NCBI GenBank assembly: GCA_002368355.1
Contig: AP018281.1
Coordinates: 3,472,001 to 3,536,000 of the forward strand
Direction of reading: 5' to 3'
Length of the DNA stretch: 64,000 nucleotides
Origin: Chondrocystis sp. NIES-4102
GTDB taxonomy: Bacteria; Cyanobacteriota; Cyanobacteriia; Cyanobacteriales; Xenococcaceae
Shown: piece after piece, positions 17,852-26,677 of the stretch
Position numbering within the stretch: the stretch's first letter is position 1
Layout: the number at the start of each line of letters is the position of its first letter
Translations under genes and position numbers: made by a program
The notes under the pieces: generated by a model
The model's database searches: none
Told to the model about the DNA's origin: nothing
What the model saw: only the letters and a program-made list of their open reading frames with translations

Positions 17852-18010
17852 CTATTCTTCTGCTTCAAAATCCGAGGTTTCTGCACCACAGACAGGACAT
17901 ACCCAGTCTTCTGGCAATTCTTCAAAAGCTGTACCTGGATCAATTTCGCTATCTGGGTCTCCTACTTCTGGGTTGTATTCGTAACCACAAACTGAGCAGA
18001 TATATCTCAT
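17852..18010 (-). CDS. Rubredoxin
   Basis: 52 residues from the ATG at 18010, which follows GAGGAG at a good distance. An ATG 27 nt upstream would add nine residues but has no ribosome binding site. Two CxxC knuckles, [10 protein letters not shown] and [10 protein letters not shown], bind one iron; the acidic loop [19 protein letters not shown] is standard. It is a soluble one-electron carrier. It lacks the C-terminal membrane helix of RubA, the thylakoid form needed for photosystem assembly, so it is a different rubredoxin. Confidence 0.95.
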   Translation of the reverse strand: MRYICSVCGYEYNPEVGDPDSEIDPGTAFEELPEDWVCPVCGAETSDFEAEE

Positions 18011-18225
18011 GACTTTTCTCCTCTCACTACTTGTCATGATAAAAGAGACAATTGCAATAGAATATTAAATTTAATTTAATTTTTAACTATTAAAGAGCGA
18101 TCGCGCCATTTTTCTCCCATAAATCAGGAAAACTCTGATCTCTTAATGCAGCAATATCTACTTTTCCATTGAGTAATTACTTATAATTAAATACTTTAAT
18201 ACTATCAACAAGGCAGGTATAGAAG

Positions 18226-18475
18226 ATGAAGATAGTAAATTTTATTGAAGTAAACAATAAGCTGGAAACTATTTTAGATAGTGCAATTGAGGATTCTGAA
18301 TATACCGTAATTATTAGGGAAGATGCTGATCCTGCGGTAGTGATGTCTCTTAATTATTTCAATAGTTTATTACCCCCACGTTCATCTGCTTAAGTCTACT
18401 GCCAATGTTGCCCACTTAGAACGTTCAGATCAATACAGAATAAGAACAAGTAGGAAAGAAAGATTTGTTGGATCA
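18226..18475 (+). pseudogene. YefM/Phd-type antitoxin, frameshifted
   Basis: The ATG frame at 18226-18393 gives 55 residues: NNKLETILDSAIEDSEYTVI and DPAVVMSLNYFNSL match the YefM core, but the frame ends early with PPRSSA. Right after, another frame reads HLLKSTANVAHLERSDQYR (from about 18382), exactly the next YefM segment, and a third frame reads GKDLLDQ (about 18453-18473), the usual YefM end. Two frameshifts therefore split the gene. The first fragment may still be translated and bind the operator, but the toxin-neutralising C-terminus is disrupted. Confidence 0.72.
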
Positions 18476-18785
18476 GCTTCGTCTAGTAGCTTGGACAAAT
18501 AATGCTTGGGATAGTTATGTTCGATGGCAAATAAAAGATCAAAGAACACTCAGATTAATTAATAAGCTGATTAAAGCAGCTAAAAATATGCCATTTGAAG
18601 GTATTGGCAATCCTGAACCTGTGAAGAATACAACTGGTTTATGGTCGCGTCGTATTAACGATAACAATCAGCTAGTATATGCAGTTGATAGTCGCTACTT
18701 GACTATTATATCTCTAGAAGGTTATCGAATTAATCGTTTGCGTCCCTGTAAATTAAAAGACCTTGAACAAGAGATAGACTATTAA
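18465..18785 (+). pseudogene. YoeB-like toxin, probably inactive
   Basis: About 106 residues from a TTG; the start is uncertain because the antitoxin end runs into it in frame. VAWTNNAWDSYVRWQIKDQRTLRLINKLIKAA, PFEGIGNPEPV and GLWSRRINDNNQLVYAV match YoeB/Txe mRNA interferases, including the conserved Glu (FEG) and Arg (SRR). After LTII, the family should end with a CRYHY motif holding catalytic His and Tyr; here it continues SLEGYRINRLRPCKLKDLEQEIDY. The catalytic end is thus missing. Read with the broken antitoxin, it is a decayed type II module. Confidence 0.68.
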
Positions 18786-18809
18786 TTGGAAAAGTTTATT
18801 TTGTCGAAT

Positions 18810-19058
18810 TTAGACTGTAATCATCTGAGACTGAGAATTAGGAAAAATTGGCTCGAAATGCAACAGCATTAAGTATTCGGGAGGTAAACCTAGCGATTGA
18901 TAAGTGCAACCTTCCTTATCGCTAAATTCAACTTCAAAAGCAGCACCATCAGCCAAAATTTCAACTACAGTCCCCACTTGACCTCGCCAAAGGTTTTCTT
19001 CAGGGAGATCGGCGGTTAATGCCACTACATCGAGGAGTTTAATTTTATCAGTTATCAT
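18810..19058 (-). CDS. DUF4926 domain protein
   Basis: 82 residues from the ATG at 19058; a longer frame to 19097 would overlap the preceding gene. IKLLDVVALTADLPEENLWRGQVGTVVE and FEVEFSDKEGCTY match DUF4926, a small beta-barrel-like family. The start lies 20 nt after the stop of the DUF6883 gene on the same strand, so the two form an operon. The pairing DUF6883-DUF4926 recurs, as far as I recall, in bacterial genomes; a toxin-antitoxin or immunity type role is plausible but not shown. GAGG-type ribosome binding site is not obvious. Confidence 0.8.
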   Translation of the reverse strand: MITDKIKLLDVVALTADLPEENLWRGQVGTVVEILADGAAFEVEFSDKEGCTYQSLGLPPEYLMLLHFEPIFPNSQSQMITV

Positions 19059-19078
19059 TTTCGGCTCACTTCCAAGTC

Positions 19079-19420
19079 TCATGTAAAAGGATAGCAACTA
19101 GTCAAGCGGGGAATTGAGGAATTAATTTCAATAATCCAGCTACTACGAATGACTGCACTTTTATTTTGCCATTCCAACGTAAAATCTACAGTATAACGCT
19201 GCCCAAAGGGGTCTTTTCGTCCTAATTTAGCTGGATGGGTTCTAATAACTTCGAGCAGAATTTGACGTAATTCAGGTGCATTTTCCGCCCTCATCCCTAA
19301 CAGAGATAGAAAAAGTCGTGCTTTATGTTTGCCTGTACTATGTTCTAAATTAAGACAATAATCTCGTAACTTACGAATATCGATAACTGCATTTTCAGCA
19401 TTGGGGATAAACACTGTCAA
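19079..19420 (-). CDS. DUF6883 domain protein
   Basis: About 113 residues. IPNAENAVIDIRKLRDYCLNLEHSTGKHKARLF is the hallmark, followed by GQRYTVDFTLEW, SAVIRSSWII and a C-terminal PRLTSCYPF. The GKHKARLF and RSSWIIE patterns resemble small polymorphic-toxin-like effector domains. No ATG is available; TTG at 19420 or GTG at 19414 must start it, giving IPNAENA almost at once. It heads a two-gene operon with DUF4926. Function unknown. Confidence 0.78.
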   Translation of the reverse strand: MTVFIPNAENAVIDIRKLRDYCLNLEHSTGKHKARLFLSLLGMRAENAPELRQILLEVIRTHPAKLGRKDPFGQRYTVDFTLEWQNKSAVIRSSWIIEINSSIPRLTSCYPFT

Positions 19421-19500
19421 ATAAATTTAAAATCTTTGTTCTAAATTGCGTTGATAATGATTTTGACGCACAGTGCTAGATCGCTGCTGACACTTTTTAA

Positions 19501-20595
19501 ATGGTCATTATGATATTTCTCATTCTCGCCTGTTTGATAATTGTAATTTTTCTTATACCTTATTGGCTAATAGCAGCTAATCCATTCCCTAAACCATCAG
19601 GACAATGGAAAATAGGTACATCCAATTTAATTTGGAATCTACCCAGCTATCCTGGAATTATTGCCAAGATTTGGTATCCAACCAGCGATTTACACCATAG
19701 CTATAGTCCTTACATCGATAATCTTGAAAGAACCATTACTGCCATAACCACGGGACTAAATCCTCTATCTAAGTTGATTCTCAACAAGCTTTATCTCGGT
19801 CGTATTCGGACTCCATCATCTACCAATGCAATATTAGCTGATCAAGAGAGTTTCCCCGTCATACTTCTTTCACCAGGTTTTGGGGGTGTTAATCTTAATA
19901 CTTTTTATGCCTTAGAGTTTGCTAGCTATGGCTTTATTGTCATTGGTATCAATCATCCAGGATGGAGTTCTGGAACACTGCTTGTTAATGGATCACAAGT
20001 TCCGTTCAACCAAATTAACTTCGATGATGTTGAGCGTGTAGAAACGGTTTTTGCTGAAATTACTCAACACAAAGCAAATAATTTATCTGCTGTTGTAGAT
20101 GAAATATTAAATCTAAATGCCATTATCGATTCATGGTTATATCAAAAAATCAATCTAGCCAGAGTTTTTACCGTCGGACACTCATCTGGTGGCTCTGCTA
20201 GTTTTGTTGCCTGTGCAAAGGACGATAGAATTGCTAAAAGTGTTAATCTTGATGGTTTTCTTTACATGGATGGGATTAATGTTGTCGATACAGAAAAAGA
20301 ATTTTTGTTAATGCTATCTGATCGAGATAAATATACCCTGCAAAGAAACAAGCCACAAAGCATCTTCGATGTAATAATGGCAAAAGACAAAATACGGATA
20401 GAGCAATTTGCTTGCAATAAGAATGTTCACAAGCATTTATTGCCTTGGGCTAATCATTTTAACTTTCTAGATTTACCGCTAATTCTCAATCCTGCATTCA
20501 GTAAATTGCTTGGTTTATTTGGTCAAACAGACGGACTGGATTTATTATCAAAAACATCAGCAACAATGATTGATTTTTTCAACGAGCTAGATTAA
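19501..20595 (+). CDS. Alpha/beta hydrolase, PAF-acetylhydrolase-like
   Basis: 364 residues. An N-terminal hydrophobic helix (about 3-25) is a signal anchor. The fold is an extracellular-type alpha/beta hydrolase: FPVILLSPGFGG (oxyanion strand), YGFIVIGINHPG, and the nucleophile elbow VGHSSGGSA with Ser at about residue 228; the acid is probably in NLDGF/SDRDK and the His in HLLPWANHFNF. This arrangement is like platelet-activating factor acetylhydrolase II or cutinase-like lipases. The substrate is presumably a lipid ester at the cell surface. It faces trmD convergently. Confidence 0.75.
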   Translation: MVIMIFLILACLIIVIFLIPYWLIAANPFPKPSGQWKIGTSNLIWNLPSYPGIIAKIWYPTSDLHHSYSPYIDNLERTITAITTGLNPLSKLILNKLYLGRIRTPSSTNAILADQESFPVILLSPGFGGVNLNTFYALEFASYGFIVIGINHPGWSSGTLLVNGSQVPFNQINFDDVERVETVFAEITQHKANNLSAVVDEILNLNAIIDSWLYQKINLARVFTVGHSSGGSASFVACAKDDRIAKSVNLDGFLYMDGINVVDTEKEFLLMLSDRDKYTLQRNKPQSIFDVIMAKDKIRIEQFACNKNVHKHLLPWANHFNFLDLPLILNPAFSKLLGLFGQTDGLDLLSKTSATMIDFFNELD

Positions 20596-20671
20596 AAATA
20601 TTTTTCTATTAGTTTATCAATGTTTTCCTAATACATACAGTCCGAGTAATAATCATAGACGTTTTAATAGA

Positions 20672-21373
20672 TTATTGTTCATGGTTGAGAGATTGCCATT
20701 TCTCCCATAAATCAGGACGGCGATCGCGTGTACGTTTAATCTGTTCCTCTCTTCGCCAGTTATCAATTAACTTATGATTACCTGAACGTAGGACTTCTGG
20801 TACTTCCCAACCACGATATTCCGCAGGTCTAGTATATTGAGGATAATCAAGTAAATCAGTTTCAAAACTTTCTGCTTTGAGAGATTCAACCTTCCCTACT
20901 GTTCCTGGTAGAAGTCGAGTAACACCGTTAATTAAAGTAAGCGCAGGAATTTCTCCACAGGTTAAGACAAAATCACCCAAAGATATCTCTTTAGTAACTA
21001 AATGCTGTCTGATGCGTTCATCAACCCCTTCATAATGACCACAGATTAATACCAGTTGTTGATAATTAGTAGCCAAATCCTTGAGTAAAGATTGAGTTAG
21101 GGGTTGTCCTTGAGGAGTCATTAAAATGATTTCCCGTGGGGATAAAATAGGTAAAGATTCAACGGCGGTAAATATCGGCTCAGGCTTGAGTAACATTCCC
21201 ACACCACCACCATAGGTAATATCGTCTACCTTACGATGTTTATCAGTAGTAAAGTCACGGGGGTTAACTAAGTTTACTGTCGCAATCTGTTTAGCGATCG
21301 CTTTACCCAATAAACTACAACTAAGGGGAGAGACAAAAAAGTCGGGGAAAAGAGTGATAATATCAAAACGCAC
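20672..21373 (-). CDS. trmD: tRNA (guanine37-N1)-methyltransferase
   Basis: 233 residues, usual length. It methylates G37 next to the anticodon in tRNAs for Leu, Pro and Arg, preventing frameshifts. SPOUT-family trefoil-knot markers are clear: MRFDIITLFPDFF, YGGGVGMLLKPEPI, LICGHYEGVDERI, EISLGDFVLTCGEIPAL and GTVGKVESLKAESF, then RPAEYRGWEVPEVLRSGNH. The catalytic Asp sits in DDITYGGG or the following loop. It is divergent from cphB with a 140-158 nt intergenic space. Confidence 0.98.
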   Translation of the reverse strand: MRFDIITLFPDFFVSPLSCSLLGKAIAKQIATVNLVNPRDFTTDKHRKVDDITYGGGVGMLLKPEPIFTAVESLPILSPREIILMTPQGQPLTQSLLKDLATNYQQLVLICGHYEGVDERIRQHLVTKEISLGDFVLTCGEIPALTLINGVTRLLPGTVGKVESLKAESFETDLLDYPQYTRPAEYRGWEVPEVLRSGNHKLIDNWRREEQIKRTRDRRPDLWEKWQSLNHEQ

Positions 21374-21531
21374 GGTAACTAAATAGTAAACTTAATAAAA
21401 ACTATAGAAGTTTAAGTATAAGCTTGATAGACTCCCAGAAGTTAAGTAGTCTTTGACACAGTAGAAAAGTAGTTAGCATCGCTACTATCAACATTAGTCA
21501 AAGGTCGATTTTTTTGTCTGCTGACCCAAAT

Positions 21532-22374
21532 ATGATTAATACTGAAGTTAAAAATAAAACTAGAGATTACGCCCAATCTACTAAAAACGCCATTTTGGTT
21601 ATAGGTGGTGCGGAAGATAAAGTTCACGGTAAAGAAATATTACAAACCTTTTTTAATCGCTCAGGAGGGACAAAGGGGATAATCGGTATTATTCCTTGTG
21701 CTTCTAGAGAACCTAGTCTGATTGGAGAACGGTATTATCGACTCTTTGATGATATGGGTGCTAAAGAAATCAAGGTATTAGATATACGCGATCGCTCTGG
21801 CGCAGATGATTCTGCATATCTTAATTTTGTCGAAGATTGTACAGGGATTTTCTTGACTGGTGGTGATCAGTTACGTCTTTGCGGTTTATTGGCTGACACG
21901 CCTTTAATGAATCGAATTGTTGAAAGAGCGCAAATTGGAGAAATAAGCCTAGCAGGTACTAGTGCAGGTGCTGCTGTGATGGGACATCATATGATTTCAG
22001 GCGGTAGCAGTGCTGAGTCTCCCAACCGATCTTTAGTAGATTTGGCAATGGGGTTAGGAATTATTCCAGAAGTCTTAGTAGACCAACATTTTTATAATCG
22101 TAATCGTTTAGCACGTCTATTGAGTGCCATTGCTGAACATCCCCAATTATTAGGCATCGGCATTGATGAAGATACCTGTGCTGTATTTGAAAGTGATGGG
22201 ATAATTCAAGTAATAGGCAAAGGGGCTGTGACAATAGTTGATGCACGCTCCATGTCTCATACTAATCGAGCAGAAGTTCAAGGAAGTGAACCATTAAGTC
22301 TGCACAATCTGAAACTGCATATTTTGGGTTATGGCGATCGCTATGATCTGCAAAAGCATCTACCTTTTAATTAA
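21532..22374 (+). CDS. cphB: Cyanophycinase
   Basis: 280 residues from ATG 21532. A serine exopeptidase-like hydrolase that cuts cyanophycin to beta-Asp-Arg dipeptides. AILVIGGAEDKVHG, FLTGGDQLRL and the nucleophile AGTSAGAAVM (Ser at about residue 144) with LVDQHFYNRNRLARL and GIGIDEDTCAVF match CphB fully. A TTG at 21514, preceded by AAGG at 9 nt, is an alternative start adding six residues. It is followed by cphA after 246 nt; cphB-cphA is the usual order for nitrogen and carbon storage genes in cyanobacteria. Confidence 0.96.
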   Translation: MINTEVKNKTRDYAQSTKNAILVIGGAEDKVHGKEILQTFFNRSGGTKGIIGIIPCASREPSLIGERYYRLFDDMGAKEIKVLDIRDRSGADDSAYLNFVEDCTGIFLTGGDQLRLCGLLADTPLMNRIVERAQIGEISLAGTSAGAAVMGHHMISGGSSAESPNRSLVDLAMGLGIIPEVLVDQHFYNRNRLARLLSAIAEHPQLLGIGIDEDTCAVFESDGIIQVIGKGAVTIVDARSMSHTNRAEVQGSEPLSLHNLKLHILGYGDRYDLQKHLPFN

Positions 22375-22620
22375 AGTAAGGGCAAGTTTAATGATTGATC
22401 AATCTGGCACAATTTTTATCTATAACTGATATCTGCTTAATGCGAAGCTACTGCGTAAAATTAGCTTTTAATTAAATGGTTAACATATAGGAAAATACAA
22501 TTGTGGGAAATGGTGGAAAAATTGTTCATCGGGAACAGTTTATCAAGTCCTATAGACGAGATGATGATCAAATCGTTTAGTTATTTTGTGTTGGCACAGA
22601 CCTAAAAGCAGTAAATCCGA

Positions 22621-25236
22621 ATGAGAATCCTCAAAACTCAAACATTACGTGGGCCAAACTATTGGAGCATTCGGCGCAGTAAGCTGATTGCTATATTATT
22701 GGATCTAGAAGAATTAACTGAAAAGCCATCGAATGAGATTCCAGGATTTTATGATGGTTTAATTCAGGTACTACCTAGTTTAATTGAACATTACTGTTCC
22801 CGTGGTCGTCGTGGCGGTTTCCTCGAAAGAATCAAGGAAGGGACACTAATGGGGCATATTATCGAACACGTTGCCCTCGAATTACAAGAACTTGCAGGAA
22901 TGCCTGTAGGGTTTGGTAGGACTAGGGAAACTTCTACCCCAGGTGTGTTTAATGTAGTTTTTGAATATATTGAGGAGCAAGCAGGTCGCTATGCAGGTAG
23001 GGCTGCGGTGAGATTGTGTCATTCGATAGTAGAAACAGGTACATATCCTGCTATTGAACTCGAACAGGATTTAACTGATCTTAGAGAATTATACGCCAAT
23101 AGTGCTTTAGGCCCTTCGACAGAAACAATTATTCAAGAGGCAGAAGCCAGAAAAATTCCCTGGATGTGGTTGAGTGCTAGGGCAATGTTACAGCTTGGGT
23201 ATGGGGCAAATCAAAAGCGGATTCAAGCAACGTTGAGCAATAATACCAGTATTTTAGCCGTAGAACTTGCCTGTGATAAGGAAGGAACGAAAACCATGCT
23301 AGGTAATGCAGGTATACCAGTTCCTAAAGGCACAGTAATTAAATATTTAGATGAATTAAAACAGGCGATCGCTGATGTCGGGGGTTATCCTATCGTTCTT
23401 AAACCTCTAGATGGCAATCACGGTCGAGGCATTACTATTGATATTAATGATTGGTCAGAAGCTGAGGCTGCCTATGATTTAGCTAGTCAAGCTTCTAAAA
23501 CCCGTTCTGTTATTGTTGAGCAATATTATCAGGGCAACGATCATCGTGTCTTGGTTATTAATGGTAAAGTGGTGGCGGTAGCAGAAAGAATTCCCGCCCA
23601 TGTGATTGGTGATGGTCAATCGACAGTTAAGGAATTGATTGAGATTACTAATCTTGATCCTAAACGCGGAGAGGGTCACGATAAGGTTTTAACTAAAATC
23701 GTTATAGATTCCACTTCTCAGGCTGTATTAGCAAAACAAGGGTATGATTTAGATTCCGTTATTCCTGCACAGTCGGTTGTTTATTTACGGGCAACAGCTA
23801 ATTTAAGTACTGGTGGGGTAGCAGTCGATCGCACCGACGAAATTCACCCTGAAAATGTCTGGCTAGCTCAAAGAGTTGCTAAAATTATCGGTTTGGATAT
23901 CGCAGGGATTGATATTGTCACTTCAGATATTAGTCAGCCTCTAAGAGAAACTAAAGGAGTAATTGTTGAGGTTAATGCTGCCCCTGGTTTTAGAATGCAC
24001 GCCTCCCCTAGTCATGGACTTCCCCGTAATGTCGGGGCTTCTGTATTGGAGATGTTATTTCCCAACAATGCCCCAACTCGCATTCCTATTGTGGCTATTA
24101 CAGGTACTAACGGTAAAACAACTACTACCCGTCTTACTGCCCATATTTATCGTCAAACAGGTAAAGTAGTCGGCTTTACTACTACTGATGGAATTTATAT
24201 TCAAGAATATCTAGTTGAAACGGGAGATAATACTGGACCCTATAGTGCAGGTACAATTTTAAAAGATCCGACTGTGGAAGTAGCCATCCTAGAAACAGCT
24301 AGAGGCGGTATCCTACGCTCAGGTTTGGCTTTTGATCAATGTGATATAGGCGTAGTGTTAAATGTAGCTGCTGATCATTTGGGTTTAGGTGGAATTGAAA
24401 CTATCGAACAGATGGCAAAAGTTAAAGCGGTGGTAGCTGAAAGTGTTAAAGCGGAAGGATATGCCATTCTCAATGCTGATGATCCCTTAGTGGCTGCTAT
24501 GGCAGAAAAACTTAATTGTAAAGTTGCCTATTTTTCAATGAATCCTGATAATCCGATCATCATAGAACACTGTCGGCGTAATGGTTTAGCTGCAATTTAT
24601 GAACAGGGATATTTATCAATTTTAGAAGGGCAATGGACATTAAGGATAGAAAAAGCTATTAATATTCCCATGACTATGGGGGGAATGGCTAATTTTATGA
24701 TTGCTAATGCTTTGGCTAGTTGTTTGGCTGCCTTTGCCCAGGGAGTTGATATAGAAATAATTCGCCGAGGAGTACGCACTTTCCAAGTTTCCGCCGAACA
24801 AACCCCAGGTAGAATGAATTTGTTTAATTTGGGGGATTATCATGTTTTAGTAGATTATGCCCATAATCCTCATGGATATCAAGCTGTAGGCGATTTTGTG
24901 CGCAATTGGGAAGGAGAGAGAATTGGTGTCGTGGGGGGTCCAGGCGATCGCCGTGATGAAGATTTAATTTTACTTGGTAATATTTCTGCCCAAATATTTG
25001 ATCAAATTTTAATTAAAGAAGATGAAGATCCAAGAGGTAGAAGTGTTGGGGAAGTTGCCGATTTAATTACTAAAGGTATTTGTCAAGTTAATCCTAATCT
25101 TAACTATAAAGTGGTTTTAGAGGAAACAGAGGCTATTAATCTTGCTTTGAATCAGGCACAAAAAAGTAATTTAGTTGTGGTTTTTCCCGACAAAGTTAAT
25201 CAGGCAATTAGTCTAATTAAAGATCGCATTAAATAA
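22621..25236 (+). CDS. cphA: Cyanophycin synthetase
   Basis: 871 residues, as in CphA1. It polymerises Asp and Arg into multi-L-arginyl-poly-L-aspartate. An N-terminal cyanophycin-specific domain (about 1-160; RILKTQTLRGPNYWSIRR) is followed by an ATP-grasp domain (about 210-480; PIVLKPLDGNHGRGI, RVLVINGKVVAVAERIPA, IVEVNAAPGFRMH), and a Mur-ligase-like domain from about 490 (ITGTNGKTTTTRLTAHI P-loop; LETARGGILRSGL; YAHNPHGY). Two active sites add Asp and Arg in turn. It comes after cphB. A perfect 16-bp AT palindrome at 25233-25248 overlaps the stop codon. Confidence 0.98.
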   Translation: MRILKTQTLRGPNYWSIRRSKLIAILLDLEELTEKPSNEIPGFYDGLIQVLPSLIEHYCSRGRRGGFLERIKEGTLMGHIIEHVALELQELAGMPVGFGRTRETSTPGVFNVVFEYIEEQAGRYAGRAAVRLCHSIVETGTYPAIELEQDLTDLRELYANSALGPSTETIIQEAEARKIPWMWLSARAMLQLGYGANQKRIQATLSNNTSILAVELACDKEGTKTMLGNAGIPVPKGTVIKYLDELKQAIADVGGYPIVLKPLDGNHGRGITIDINDWSEAEAAYDLASQASKTRSVIVEQYYQGNDHRVLVINGKVVAVAERIPAHVIGDGQSTVKELIEITNLDPKRGEGHDKVLTKIVIDSTSQAVLAKQGYDLDSVIPAQSVVYLRATANLSTGGVAVDRTDEIHPENVWLAQRVAKIIGLDIAGIDIVTSDISQPLRETKGVIVEVNAAPGFRMHASPSHGLPRNVGASVLEMLFPNNAPTRIPIVAITGTNGKTTTTRLTAHIYRQTGKVVGFTTTDGIYIQEYLVETGDNTGPYSAGTILKDPTVEVAILETARGGILRSGLAFDQCDIGVVLNVAADHLGLGGIETIEQMAKVKAVVAESVKAEGYAILNADDPLVAAMAEKLNCKVAYFSMNPDNPIIIEHCRRNGLAAIYEQGYLSILEGQWTLRIEKAINIPMTMGGMANFMIANALASCLAAFAQGVDIEIIRRGVRTFQVSAEQTPGRMNLFNLGDYHVLVDYAHNPHGYQAVGDFVRNWEGERIGVVGGPGDRRDEDLILLGNISAQIFDQILIKEDEDPRGRSVGEVADLITKGICQVNPNLNYKVVLEETEAINLALNQAQKSNLVVVFPDKVNQAISLIKDRIK

Positions 25237-25649
25237 AATATATTTTATACAGGTTATTGGGAAGAGAACAGCTTCAACGGATTAATATCTTAGCTTCTTG
25301 ACTTATAGGGATGTTTAAATCTTTTGATTAATTACAACAGTATTTTTGCTCTTTTCAGCTAATGCTTGAGAATTTGTTATAAGCATTCTCTGAAACCTAT
25401 GTGCTTGTAATTGGTAATGTTGGGTAAATTGAACTAGTGAGAGCATTATTGTATAGCTTAATTATCATGTTTAATTTATCTGGTTATTCAACTATAAAAA
25501 AGCGAATCGTCTTTGGGAAATCGCCGAATTTTATATCAATTTGTGTTAATCATCTGGGCAATTTAAATAATTTATGTATATATAGAGAAAGTAAATAGAA
25601 AAAATAAATTCTTAAATATTTATCTAGCGATCGCAGAAGAAACACCACC
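25237..25649. other. Intergenic region between cphA and comFB-like gene
   Basis: 413 nt with no supported gene. It contains the second half of the 16-bp palindrome at 25233-25248 (ATAAAATATATTTTAT). One HIP1-like GCGATCGC lies at 25627-25634, just upstream of the ComFB-like start. Nothing else was recognised. Confidence 0.5.
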
Positions 25650-26180
25650 ATGAAAATTAATAAACCAGGAAGTGATTATATTAATCGCAATGTCATGGAA
25701 TTATTGGTTAACGAAGAAATAGAACGACAAATAGAGCGATTTCCTAGTAATATTAAAAATTTTATTAATCCGTTAGAAGTAGCTACTTACGCCCTAAATA
25801 GATTACCAGCTTTATATGCTTCCTCTCAACAAGGATTTAATAAACAAAAGTTGAAAGGAAAAGCGGAATATAGTGTACAAATTACTCAAGAGGTTCGTAA
25901 GGGTTTTGCTGCTGTTCAAAAGGATATTTTACGTACTTCTACACCTTTGTTGTCAGAAATGGAACGAAATCTTGATGCAGATCTTAAAGAAGCCCAAGAG
26001 GCTTTAGAGGAATTAGCAGCTTATTTGCCTGAAAAAGATTTATCTTGGAAAAATATTGTTAAGTTAGTTAAACCTTTGTTGGCAGAATTAAAAGAGCAAG
26101 ATGACGATAAAACTCAATCTAGAATTCGTTCTCGCTCTACTCGGATGTGGGATGATTCTGGTTATAAAAAATCTAATTAA
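25650..26180 (+). CDS. ComFB-like late competence / c-di-GMP receptor protein
   Basis: 176 residues. The N-terminal half (YINRNVMELLVNEEIERQIERFP and FINPLEVATYALNRLPALYASSQQGF) matches the ComFB family, in which cyanobacterial members bind cyclic di-nucleotides and affect motility or cell size. The C-terminal half is helical: VRKGFAAVQKDILRTSTPL and LDADLKEAQEALEELAAYL, ending in a basic disordered tail RIRSRSTRMWDDSGYKK. It is monocistronic between cphA and a repeat-rich gap. A GGDEF protein encoded at 33.2 kb could supply c-di-GMP, though any link is inference. Confidence 0.85.
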   Translation: MKINKPGSDYINRNVMELLVNEEIERQIERFPSNIKNFINPLEVATYALNRLPALYASSQQGFNKQKLKGKAEYSVQITQEVRKGFAAVQKDILRTSTPLLSEMERNLDADLKEAQEALEELAAYLPEKDLSWKNIVKLVKPLLAELKEQDDDKTQSRIRSRSTRMWDDSGYKKSN

Positions 26181-26435
26181 TTTGGTATAAGATAAAGGTT
26201 TAAGCAAAGGTTAGGACTTAAAATCACGCAAAGACATTAAAACGCAAAGAGGTTTTAGAAATCTTTTAATCTATCTTGATTGTTGCTATATAAGCTATCC
26301 CTCTTTAGTTAATTAGGTATAAGAAAAGGGGCAGTTGGCAATTGGGATTTATGATTCAGGCTTAGGTAATCATTACGGAGATTATTGTTAATTTCTTAAT
26401 AGCTTATCCTGTTCTTTGATGGGAGATAATATTAG

Positions 26436-26583
<148 letters not shown>

Positions 26584-26677
26584 TTTTTGTATTTCATATT
26601 ATATTAAGGAGCAAAAATATCTATAATGAAATAATTTAAATATCCCTAAAGCTAAGAACCTAAAAAATATCTCCTTA

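Noticed and set aside
18011-18037. Longer rubredoxin with MTSSERRKV lead
   Set aside because: No ribosome binding site there, while GAGGAG fits the ATG at 18010, which gives the standard rubredoxin start.
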